From Corynascus novoguineensis (Eukaryota; Ascomycota; Sordariomycetes; Sordariales; Chaetomiaceae), in assembly GCA_033296725.1 (NCBI GenBank), contig MU857715.1, positions 20,517 through 84,516 on the forward strand: DNA of 64,000 nucleotides, given 5' to 3'. Each line of letters opens with the position of its first letter. Position 1 is the stretch's first letter. Of the stretch, positions 38,001 through 48,515 are shown piece by piece. Made by a program: the position numbers and the translations under genes. The notes beneath the pieces were generated by a model, which searched no databases, was not told where the DNA came from, and saw nothing but the letters and a program-made list of their open reading frames with translations.

Positions 38001-41000
38001 AGGGTCTTGGGCACGCCGGCGTGCCCTTTGACGAGCTGCTTCAAGCCCTCAACGTCCCGCGCTCTTCCTCCCATAGCCCCCTGTTCCAGGCGTTCTTCGA
38101 TTACCATCAAGGAGCCCAGGAGAAACTCAGCTTTGCTGACACCACTTGGGAGAATGCCGACCGGAATCCAGGCGAGAGGGCGTACGACATCACCTTGGAT
38201 GTCATCGAGGGCAGTGCCGGCTCACTCGTCGCGCTGATCGGGCAGGACTATCTTTATGGGGTTCCTGAGATGCAGAAGCTGCTCGATTGCTACGTAACAC
38301 TGCTTGAGCAATTTGCCAGCAGCCCGTCGATGGTCTGCGAAGCCGCAACACTCTTCAGTGAAAAGCAGATCGTGGCTGCATTGGATCTAGGCCGCGGACC
38401 GCGAATGGACTTTGAGTGGAGCGCCACGCTGGGTCATCGCGTCCATAAAATCTGCCAACAATTTCCAGGCGCTGTCGCTCTCCGAGACGGGCGTGGCATT
38501 CTCAGCTTGACCTACAGTCAGCTCGAGGAGAGGGCTCGGAAGATCAGGCATGAGCTCCTGGTAGCGGGGGTCAAGCCGGGCGACCGTGTTGCGGTCTTGC
38601 AGGAGGCGACCCCCGACTGGATCTGTTCAGTGATTGCCATCATTTGGGCGGGGGCGGTCTACGTGCCCATGGTCCTCCTTAATCCGGTCCCACGCCTGGT
38701 CGCCATCATTCAGGCAGCCAAGCCGACGGCGATTCTGGTTCATGACGCCACCATTCATCTTGTCTCGCAACTACCCCCAAGTTTTACAGCCATCAATGTG
38801 AGCCAACTGCCCCAAGCCGCAGCACCAATGTCTGAGGTCGCCACTCTTAACCTCGCATCGAGCGAGGATCCCGCAGTAATTTTGTTCACTAGCGGTAGTA
38901 CAGGCACACCAAAGGGCATTGTGCTCCGACATAGGAACCTGGTCAATCATATTGAAGGATACGTCAAGGCCTGGAACATCGGTCGCGAAGTTGTTCTCCA
39001 GCAAAGCGCCTTCTCCTTTGATCTCTCTATTGGCCAGATATTCACGGCGCTGTCTCTGGGTGGAACTCTCGTGGTTGCCCCGGAGGAGGCTCGACGAGAT
39101 CCTGCGGTGCTGGCTAGCCTCATCCGTCGTGAGAAAATCACATGGACTCTCCTCACGCCCTCTGAGTACTCCAGTGTTCTGCAGGCCGCTCCACAGGAAC
39201 TCCAGCAGGCCTTGTCCTGGAAGCACGCCCTCGCCTGCGGCGAGGCACTGACCCCAAAACTGGTCCAAGGATTTGCCAAGCTCGGACACCAGAGCGTCCG
39301 GCTCTACAACTGCTACGGACCCGCTGAAGCTATCATTTCGGCCACTATGGCTGAGATCCCGCTCCGTGGCGGTGCAGGCGATGATTCAGTGACAGTAGGG
39401 CTTCCGAACGCCAACTACTCAATCTACATCATTGACGAGAACCGCAATCCCGTTCCGCAAGGGTTTCCAGGCGAAATCCTCATCGGCGGCTGCGGTGTTG
39501 GCATTGGCTATTTGAACGAAGAGCAGCTGACAAACGACAAGTTCCTCACCAACAAATTTGAGTCGGCTTGGGATGTCGCGCACGGGTGGACCGTGTCTTA
39601 CCGAACCGGCGACGTGGGTCGTCTCCGGGCAGACGGAACCCTGATGCATGAGGGCCGGCTCGAGGGAGACAGCCAAGTCAAGATACGAGGATTCCGAGTT
39701 GACCTTTTGGACATTGAGTCGACTTTGCTGAACGAGTCCAGCGGTGTTATTGCGGACGCCGTCGTGACGATGCGGACCGAAGCACAGGTTCTTGTGGCCC
39801 ATGTTATCTTTGCCCGAGACCAGCTGCTCCCGCAAGGCCAGGCCGCGTACCTGAGCCAGCTCCTTGCGTCTCTTCCTTTGCCGGCTTACATGAAACCAAC
39901 CGTGGCCATCCCGGTGGATGAATTCCCAAAGAACCTCCACGGCAAGAAGGACCGCCGAGCCATTGTTCAGCTCCCGCTTCCGCAGGACGTGTCGTTTGAT
40001 GCTGCCGCTGGTGGTGCCGACCCCCTATCAAGTCCAGTGGAACGACGGCTGGCTGAGGCTTGGCGCGAGGTCCTTCCTGAGGACTTTGCCAAACTGTTCG
40101 CCATACACAGCAACACTGATTTCTTCGCCGTGGGAGGCAACTCACTGCTCCTTGTGAAGCTTCAGGCCCGCATCCGTGCCGCTTTCGACGTGTCTCTGCC
40201 GCTGATTCAGCTGCTTGATGCCAGTGTCTTGTCCAGGATGGCTGCTCTGGTGGAAGCTTCCCGCATCGTCGACACGGTAGACTGGGAGCGAGAAACAGCC
40301 CTCGACGCTGGACTGATCGAGACTTCAAAGCTGTTCCCAAAATCCCCGCCCAGGAAACAAGGCAAGACGGTTGTTCTCACCGGTGCCACCGGATACTTTG
40401 GCACCTATCTCCTTCAGCGACTGATCTCGGACCCCTCCGTTGCGACCATTTGCTGCGTTTCCGTGCGGGCCAAGGACATTGCTCATGCTAAATCTCGCCT
40501 TCCCTCGTCGATCGCCGCTAATCCCAAAGTAGTGGTTCATACGGGGGATCTTGCGTCGCCTATGTTGGGTCTGCCGGAAGAAACTTTTGCCCAGTTGGCT
40601 GAGTCCGCTGACCTGATTATCCATTCGGGGTCCCGGCGCTCCTTCTGGGACTCGTACTACTCTCTCCGAGACACCAACGTTTCCTCCACCCGTACGCTCC
40701 TCCGTATGGCCGCACCTCGGCGCATTCCGATTCATTTCCTCTCCAGCAGCGGTGTCCTCCTCTTATCCGACTCGACAAACCCTTACACCTCACAGACAAT
40801 GGGAGCTGGCTCTGCCGCATGTTCTGTCGCCCAGTTCCAGCCACAGGTTGACGGCTCGGAAGGATACGTCGCCTCGAAATGGGCGAGCGAGGTGCTTCTG
40901 GAGAAGGCATCTCGTGCCCTGCACATCCCCGTAGTGATCCATCGCTTCACGCCACGCCCAGCCTCTCTTCCTGCCGAGGATGGTGTCGCCATGTCCGCAC

Positions 41001-41368
41001 TCGAGGACCTGGTTGGACCTACGGCGAATCTCAATGCCATTCCCGAGCGGAGCACCTGGTCTGGCCGGTTTGATGTGGTTCGCAGTGCTGCACTTGCTGG
41101 GTCCATCACCGATGCGAGAAGTGACGAAGAGCAGGATCCTGCTGGTGCGCGCTTTGTGCATCACATGGGCGAGGCGGCGCTGACACCGACAGAGCTGTTT
41201 GAATTTTTGGAGGAGAGGTTGGGCGAAAAAGTAGACAGTCGAATGGGCTTGCTAGAGTGGGTTGGCTCGATCAAGCGTCAAGGGTACGGCTGGCTGTTTT
41301 CAACACATGATTTGACGCTGACTCGGAGTGAGAATGGGATTGAGACTGTACTTGTGAACCGGCGGTAG
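29061..41368 (+). CDS. hybrid highly reducing PKS-NRPS (4 exons, 4,003 aa)
   Basis: A cytosolic megasynthase that builds a C-methylated polyketide, couples it to one amino acid and releases it. Exons 29061-29694, 29757-30410, 30470-36735 and 36911-41368 join in consistent phases. Domains: KS (Cys178 in DTACSSS, His317 in EAHGTGT, His362), AT (Ser647 in GHSSGE), DH (His973 in GHQIQGQVVFP, Asp1144 in DQAFQ), C-methyltransferase (EIGAGTGSS, about 1410), no intact ER, KR (VGMTGEMGQS, about 2111; GQANYNAAN), ACP (Ser2430 in GVDSL), Ser-rich linker, condensation (HHIVLDG, His2701), adenylation (FTSGSTGTPKG, about 3175; CYGPAEA; YRTGDVGRL), thiolation (Ser3596 in GGNSL) and a terminal reductase-type domain (GATGYFG, about 3677; Tyr3837-x3-Lys3841). 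All key residues are present, so it should be functional. Length matches the usual 4,000 aa. The last intron (36736-36910) lies between PKS and NRPS halves. The product is unknown. Confidence 0.95.
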
Positions 41369-41800
41369 GCCGTCACGAGGAGCCGAGCTCGTTGACTTCC
41401 GTGATTTTGGGGTTGAGTTTACAGCATAGAGCCATCTTCGAGGGTCGAGTTTAGTGAGAGAATGAAATGTTTGGTTTCTGGTTTCTTTACAATGAGTATA
41501 CTAATACAGCGTTTTCAAAATTGGGGAGCTAATGAACTTTGCTTATATTTTAAACCTAGGATCATTTAGGTATATGCCTTACTTAGGGGGAACCCCTTGG
41601 TGGAGTAGAGCAGGTAGTTATTGAGAAGAGGAATGCTAATTAATCAAGCTAGTTAACGTTAGTAGTTATTCGGGAAGGGACTTACTAAGAAGAAGGGGCG
41701 AAAAGCAAAATTAAGTAGTGACAAGTCGAATAGACATAGTTAAATACAAAAAATTGCAAAAAGGGAAAAAAGAAAGAGAAAGTAGAAAGGTATTGGAAGA
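41369..41800. other. 3' flank of PKS-NRPS, AT-rich
   Basis: No gene is seen. The stretch becomes AT-rich after 41500 and ends at the right inverted repeat. Confidence 0.5.
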
Positions 41801-41802
41801 CC

Positions 41803-42062
41803 AACAGCCACGATTCCGCGGGTCTTCACAAGATAAAAGATTTCCAGTAACTGACTAGTGGGATCAATTGATTCAGTGTTTTAAGCAGGCGTAGTTCGTT
41901 CCTTCCTTTAGAACATTTCTCCTCGTTCTTGCAGAATATATCCTCCCCCAGAGCACCTGAGGTTGCGGGGCTTGCAATGTCCCGTTTTGTGACAGCTCAC
42001 ATTCTTAGGCCAATGTTTGCTCAATGTTGAGGTGGCTTACAGCATCCTATCCTGAATTTTCC
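41803..42062 (-). repeat. right copy of inverted repeat flanking the PKS-NRPS block
   Basis: Reverse-complement partner of 24084-24352. Its outer end, TTGGAAGACCAACAGCCACG, also occurs in short form at 13.30 kb. It separates the PKS-NRPS from the two transporter genes. Confidence 0.85.
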
Positions 42063-42200
42063 ACGAGTCACTGCCTAGACTTTGTTTGATTCAGCGAAAG
42101 TAGATGAAATGGAAAACAAAGCAAAGAAAGGCAACCAATTAACTAACGTTAACTAGTTAATTAGAACAAAACCTTTTATTTTCAAGTACTCTATTCTTTA

Positions 42201-44051
42201 TCACTTCCTCTTTTCTCTTATAAAGTAGGAAGATAAAATAGCACAAACAGCCAGGCCAGTACACACCAATAAGGCTACCTGGCAAGCATCGCTGTAAGCA
42301 CGCTCGACTAGGACACGTGTCTCATCCGGAAGCTTCTCCAAATAGTCCAACGACTCTAGCACTCCTCGTACGATCTCCTGAGTATCGGTTCCCGTGAGAT
42401 GCTGCATCAGCGTTGCCGCAAGCACGCGGCGAAAGACCATGGCAACAACGGCAAGCCCAACGGTTGCCCCCAGTTGGCGATACAGGTATATGCAAGCAGT
42501 CGCTATGGCCTGATCTTCTGGACTTGCGACAGCAACAACCACCACCAGCGTCGCTGTCATGCCACCACCGTTCCCTAATCCACCGACAAAGAGACTTAGG
42601 CTCATGGCCAACACTGTGACCAGCATGGACATCTGGTCGGCCCAAAAGAGTCCAGCACACGCAGCAACGCCAGCACACGCGGCTGTCACGAGGGGATAAG
42701 ACGCCAACGCGAGATCTCGAAACCCTGCACCTCCTCTCCGCTTGACCATCGCGCCCCCGACAAAGCCACCTATGATGGCGGAGGAGATGCCTGGAAGAAG
42801 GAGGGTCCCCGCTGCTGACGGGGAGAAATGACCGGTAGCCTGGTACAGCAGGGGGACGTAAAAGATGACGCCGTACCATCCGACATTACCAAAGGCTAGC
42901 GCTAGATACGCGCCGAGGAAGTCTTTGCCGAAAAGGAGTCGCAAAGGAGTGAGTGGACGAGAGGCAATTTGTTGTTCGATGTACAAAAAGGCGGAGAACG
43001 CAAGGCCGCTAGCGAGGGCGTAGATGTAGGAAGTCCAGCTGGCGTCCGCGGAAGAGATGTGGTCAAGGAATACCAAAAGAGTAACCAGTGAAGTGATGAG
43101 TGTCGCTGCACCAAGAAAATCGACCCGAGAGAGTTTTGCTCTGATGCTTCCAGTTCCCTCAGGAGCCCGGGGAGGCAGCTTTAGGAGAAGCGAAACAAAC
43201 ACGATAGCAATGGCGCAGAGCGGGCCCTGAGCAATAAATGCCCATCTCCAGCCGATTGCGTCGGTGAGGATTCCCCCAAGGGGCGCACCTAGGCCGGCGC
43301 CGCATGCGAAGACCATGTTGACATAACCCTGCCAGATTCCTCGCTCCTCCAACGTGACAATGTCACTGAGCAAGATGGACACAACTGTAATGATGCCTCC
43401 AGCGCCAATACCTGTCAGAGCCTAGTTTAAGAGCCAATTGTTAACATGCGGCTTTGCTAGAAGGGATTCACGGCAAGGACTTTCAGGAATGACAACCATA
43501 CCCTGGCAAAAATCAACTGGCCCATGTTATGAGCCAGGCCACAGAACAGAGACCCTAGTCCAAAGACAGAGTAGGCAAAGAGAAGACAGGGCTTTCTACC
43601 AAGGATGTCGCCGAGCATGCCGTAGAGTGGCTGGAAGGCTGTCGTGGTGCAGAGATAGGCGGTGGCCAGCCAAGCTGATTTGTCGAGCTCACCCAGATCG
43701 CTCCCGATACGGCCATAGCTCGACACAATGATGGTTTGGTCGCCAGCGGCGAGAAAGATCTATTTGCACCTTGTTAGCGGAGACACGGTCGTGTTCAGAC
43801 TACAAGCAAACAACTCGAGCCAGAGAACTTACGCCAATAGCAAGGGCAGGGAAAATGAACTTCAACCTAGACCTAATACGTCTCAAAGCTCCTTCCGCCT
43901 TCACGGTTCCGCCACTAGCCTGGGAGCCATCGGCGGTGCCGTTAAGCCCGCATGAGTCGTCATGTCCGCTCAGGTCAGCGTACCCGACATCTGCTCGTCC
44001 AGAGAATAATGGTTGCGTTTCTTGTGCTTCATGCTCGATATCTGTGGCCAT
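42201..44051 (-). CDS. MFS exporter, DHA2-type (14 TM)
   Basis: A plasma- or vacuole-membrane proton-coupled exporter of the major facilitator superfamily. Exons 44051-43833, 43759-43502 and 43421-42201 are all phase 0 and give 565 aa. An acidic cytosolic N-terminus of about 65 residues precedes the first membrane helix (FIFPALAIG joined to IFLAAGDQTIIV). The loop 2-3 signature is GMLGDILGRKP, and the antiporter motif region reads GAGLGAPLGGILTDAIGWRW. The gene is tail-to-tail with the PKS-NRPS and shares a 711-bp divergent promoter with the next MFS gene. Export of the locus product or self-protection is an inference from position; basic amino-acid transporters of the VBA type are the main alternative. 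Confidence 0.88.
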
Positions 44052-44279
44052 TGCTAAAATTTCGAAACTGAGGGAACCGGGATAGTGTCACGTTCATGTC
44101 AGCATTCGATTCTTGGCTCGAGGCCATTAAGAACAGTCTCTCTATTTGTGTTGCCATAGAATTGTCTATTGCAGTGGCAGTACAATTGGCTTCAACGACG
44201 CTAAGGCAATGAGATTCCATCTCGCTGGTCAGGCTGATCGGAAGCCGTAAAGCAAGCCCGTGGCTCTGAATCACCCAAA

Positions 44280-44405
44280 GGAGCTCCGACTTAGACACCG
44301 GTGTTGCATGCGGCGTGCCGGCACTGAGGTACTTGCCTGGGTTAGGGTTCGACGCCTCCCCGAGTCGGACACTTTCTTCCCTTTTTGGAAAGAGTCCGAC
44401 TTATA
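44280..44405. promoter_or_regulatory. repeated TCCGAC/GTCGGA motifs between the two MFS genes
   Basis: Three related motifs occur in the shared promoter: CTCCGACTTAGACACC (44282-44297), GAGTCGGACA (44352-44361) and GAGTCCGACTTATA (44391-44404). The last two are inverted with respect to each other. CGG/CCG-containing triplets are the usual half-sites of Zn2Cys6 factors, so co-regulation of the pair is possible. This is a pattern seen by eye, without statistics. Confidence 0.3.
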
Positions 44406-44762
44406 CTCTCCGGTCCGAGATCGACGTGCCCAAACGTGGGAATTGGAAACAAACGCGTTCGGTGTCCGAGTGAAATCTTCGTTGCTTCAAGCAATGATTG
44501 GAAATCTCTGAATCTCTTGACATCTGCTTCGACATCAATTTGTCATCTTCATTGGTGACGGGCCGTCTTTTGCTCCGACAGATAGGGAGAATAAGGCCAA
44601 CAGTCCTTTCCAACCGCGTTTGGTATTCCTCTTCTATCCTACGCTGAATTTTTCCCCTTTGCACTTCTTTGACTTCATTCCTTTCAGCCTCTTTTTCTGC
44701 AGGACCTTCTACAGGCAGGCTCCAGTCGTCAACACGTCGTCGTCGTTGTCGCCGACAGCAAC

Positions 44763-46617
44763 ATGTCTTCTCCCGCGGTGGCAGAGAAGGAGGCCGCGTC
44801 GTCATCGTCCTCGCAGTCCCAGATTCCTCCTGGCATCAACACCAACAATGCCACCAAGACCGAAAATGCGCCAGAGGAAGTGCCAGAGGAAGCATCAGAT
44901 ACCCCAACCCACACGACAACAGAGCTCACCCTGATTCTGGTTGCTCTCTGTCTAGCAGTGTTCCTTGCTGCTATTGATGCTGTCATTATTACGCCGGCTA
45001 TGCCCACTATTGCCCGGGATCTCAACGCCTCGGATGCCGGGTTTGCGTGGATCGGATCCTCGTATCTCTTGGCCTTGTCGTCCACGTCGCCGCTATGGAG
45101 CAAGATCAGCGACATTTTCGGTCGAAAGCCCATCATTATCGTCGCCAACATCATCTTCCTCGTCGGCAGTCTTGTAGCGGCACTTTCCAACAGCTTGGTC
45201 ATGCTCATTGCGGCTCGTGCTGTCCAGGGAACTGGGGGCGGCGGTCTTATCACGCTCGTAGAGATTTCCGTGGGAGACATGTTCAGCCAGCGAGAACGGG
45301 GCCTGTTCTATGGCATCTATGGCGCTGTCTGGGCCGTTGCCACTGCCATTGGGCCTATTATCGGTATGGAACATCTGTGCCCTTTTTTTCTTTTCTTTTT
45401 TTTTATCCGTTTTTCATGACGAAAACTAACTAACTCTAATGACAGGTGGCGCTTTTACCGAGCGTGTGACCTGGCGGTGGTGCTTCTGGTTTAACCTGCC
45501 CTTCGACGGCTTGTCGCTCATTATCACCATCATTTTCCTCCACATTCACAACCCTAGGACGCCGCTCGTCAAGGGCTTGATTGCCATTGACTGGGTGGGT
45601 TCAATCCTGATCGTCGGCGCCACATTGATGTTCCTCATTGGGCTTGAATCCGGCGGCATCTCCCATCCCTGGGGCTCTGCGTTTGTCATTTGCCTCATTG
45701 TTTTTGGCTTGGTCGCGTATGGTCTGTTTGGCATTTACGAGCATTTCGCGCGTTACCCCATCATCCCCCGCCGCATTTTCGCCGGTATGTCTCGCGCATG
45801 CACATTCGGTGTAGTCTTCTGTCACGGAGCAGGCTTCATGGCGCCCGTTTTCTTCCTCCCGCTCTATTTTCAAGCGGCTCTGGGCGCCACCCCTATCCAG
45901 TCAGGCGTCTGGATGCTGGCCCTCGCCGTCTCGTTCACTGTGTCCGGCGTTGTTATGGGCATCTTTATTCAGCGTACAGGTCACTACCTTTGGATCATCC
46001 GAGGCAGCATGGCGCTTTTTACGCTGGCTCTCGGCGTCATGATCACGTTTGGCTCGGAGCGTGATTGGCCGCGCATCATCATCTTCCAGATCCTGCTTGC
46101 TGCTGGTATTGGTGCCAACATGCAGACGCTGGTGATTGCCATCCAGGCGTTGGTCGCGCCAGAAGATATAGGCGTTGCTACCGGGACGTTGAACTTCATC
46201 AGAAATCTCGCCACTGCCATCAGCGTTGTCCTGGGTCAAGTCATCTTCCAGAGCATCTTGGGCTACCACAACCGCGATCTCAGGGGCGCCGGCATTCCAG
46301 GAGATGTTGTGGACCGTTTGGTGGGCGGCGGCGCCATCGCCGGCTCGGGTCTTGCTGCGTCCTTTACCGATACACAGCGGGCAGCGTACAGCGAGGCCGT
46401 TGCCGACGCGCTGTCCAAGATGTGGATCTTCTACACCACGCTCGTGGCTGTGGGCTTCGTTATGTCATTTGGTATTATGAAGAAGGAGCTCATGACATCG
46501 CACGAGGTGACCAAGACTGGTCTGGAGGCGGAGGAGGCTAAGCGCCAAAAATTCCAAGTCGCAAAAGACGCCGAGAAAGTGACGGCCGTGAACGGGCAAC
46601 AGGCAGAGCAGGCATAG
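44763..46617 (+). CDS. MFS multidrug exporter, DHA2-type (14 TM)
   Basis: A drug/proton antiporter-type exporter of 590 aa. Exons 44763-45363 and 45446-46617 are joined in phase 1 (donor GTATGG, acceptor GACAG). The N-terminus is a 50-residue hydrophilic Ser/Glu/Thr-rich tail. Signatures are ISDIFGRKP in loop 2-3, ARAVQGTGGGGLITL in helix 4, and GPIIGGAFTERVTWRW, the helix 5 antiporter motif across the intron. A hydrophilic Lys/Glu-rich tail ends the protein. Fungal toxin- and metabolite-pump genes of this group are common in biosynthetic loci, but the group also includes general azole and dye pumps. The gene diverges from the other MFS gene. Confidence 0.9.
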
Positions 46618-47431
46618 GGTGCCAGACACCCTGGAGGACAAACGAATCCTAAGAAAACGGAGCAGAGCATTTGGAGCAGTGTAGCATCATAGACGCTGTT
46701 GTAAATATCAAGGGGACAGTAATATTCTCTCAGAGGCAGGGACCCTCAACCACCATCTCACATAGCCGACAACGCATCGCAAGACGCCTCTAGATCTGAG
46801 AACACAAAACAGAATGGCAGATTTTGTAGACCAGTATAACAGGCGTGAGCGCTATTTTCTTAACACTATTACCAGAAAAAAAAATAGATGTTTTAGAGGT
46901 TGGCGGGGGCTACTATTAGTGGTTGTTACGAGCAGAGGGCCATTGGCCGAGGCAAGGTTGCGGAAAGACCTCTCTATTGTATAAAATCACGAGATGAGAA
47001 GAAAAGGAAAAGGAGCTAGAAGAGCTCTCGCGATGGTGAGGTTGAATGTCAGAGTAAGTGGGGTAGGCGCGAGCAAGGCAAGCGCATAGCGGGCACCACC
47101 GTCACAGTGATGACGGGATTCTTATGACTCTCGAACATTGTGACGAAGTTGGCAGCTTCGTCAACAGTGTATACGTATACACTGCAATTGGATTCCAAAT
47201 TTCGACATGCAATTCAACATCTTCTATAGGGGGTTGGTCAAATGGCCATTGTAGTGCTGCTTAATTGACAGTCACGAATGTCATAGTTCTACAAAAATTG
47301 AGTCAACATTAAATTCGCAGCAGCGAGTTCTTATGTATTAGTCACTTAATTTAACTTCAATACGAAATCCCTGCATTGTTATGTGACGGTACTAGAGTCT
47401 ATATTCGCTAACTATCAATAAGTCAAATAAA
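46618..47431. other. AT-rich spacer, no gene
   Basis: These 800 bp contain the 3' flank of the MFS gene and low-complexity AT-rich DNA, with no supported gene. The metabolite locus ends here and the accessory region begins. Confidence 0.5.
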
Positions 47432-47837
47432 TGCCACAACCAACCATATAAGGCGGCCTAGTTGTGCGTAGCGGGAAGATCGCATATCAATAGATGAGTA
47501 AACTAAGGGATAACTGCAATGTTAATACGCCACGCAAGTGCTCACTTCTTGGCAAAGGTGAGCCCGCTCACCGCCATCACCATACGCGCCAAGTGGGCTA
47601 CGGGCGCTCACCATTGCTCACCGAAGCACGTAGGTGAGCCTCAGCAGTACATAGTCGCTCGCTAGGGAGGCCTCTAAAAGCTCTCCAACCAGCAGTGCAA
47701 TGATAATTCTGGACACCCCCTTCACATACATTGTGAGAAACACTTTTGAATCTTTTGGTGTAACAGAACCTATAGACTTCTGTCAACCCGAACTTTTGCT
47801 GAACCCTTTCAGGGATAATATGACCGGATTCGTCACA
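47432..47837 (+). mobile_element. solo LTR, diverged copy
   Basis: About 406 bp start TGCCACAACCAACCATATAAGG-like and end ATTCGTCACA, matching the LTR family of 15517-15939 along its length. Many transitions separate it from that copy. No target duplication is visible (ATAAA on the left, CTAAT on the right), so it is older or rearranged. Confidence 0.8.
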
Positions 47838-48193
47838 CTAATTGTAAGGTAGTTTAAGCCGTTAACTGTTTAAAAACTTTTGTTAGTTATCTAAGGTAAT
47901 ATCGACAAAAAAGACCCTGGGTAATATCCTCGTTCATGAACCAAGGCAGAGGCAAGACTTGGCTCCTCCCTAGCCATGCCATAGTTTGAGACGTTGATCA
48001 CTGAGATTAAGCTAGGACATCACTATAGAGTATCGACCCCACATGATAGTATTCGCCCTGGGTCAAAACCGTGCAGTTTGCTTAGCTGCCAGATATGCAT
48101 GGCGTGGCGCGAGTGGCAGGAACAATGCCAATAAGCCAAGTTTACCCAACTCATGCTTAGGTACTTGAGAAATAATTTTGGCATCTTTCCATC

Positions 48194-48263
48194 ACATACG
48201 ACCATACCTACTTGAGAACACGGGATCCCGTCCGCTCTCCCCTAGTTAAACAAGTAAGGGCTG
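48194..48263 (+). rRNA. 5S rRNA gene, 5' fragment (about 70 of 119 nt)
   Basis: The sequence starts ACATACGACCATA, the conserved start of fungal 5S rRNA, and continues with GAACACGGGATCCCGTCCGC, the conserved loop B/helix III region. Helix II is intact by base pairing: CCTACTTG (48207-48214) pairs with CAAGTAAGG (48251-48259, one bulged A). The similarity stops after GGGCTG at 48263; the expected second half (helices IV and V and the 3' strand of helix I) is absent here and was not found elsewhere in the window. It is a truncated gene, interrupted about 250 bp before a tyrosine recombinase gene. Confidence 0.65.
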
Positions 48264-48515
48264 TTTTATCTAGGGGAGAAGCGAAAACGCCGCGAAACGG
48301 TTTCAACCTCACCGTCAACTGTTAAGATGGCCGTCTCGCCGGTCTCTCTGGGCGGCGCAGGGTACTGCCCATGCCTCAAGGCCACACGCCGCAGTTAAAG
48401 GGAGAATGCCACACGCCGCATTTTAAAAAAAAACCCTCTTGGTCGGGGCCGCACTGCTCGAGTCAACTGAGTGAGATATTCCCAAATTCGACCGTCCACG
48501 CAACATTGAGCCAAA

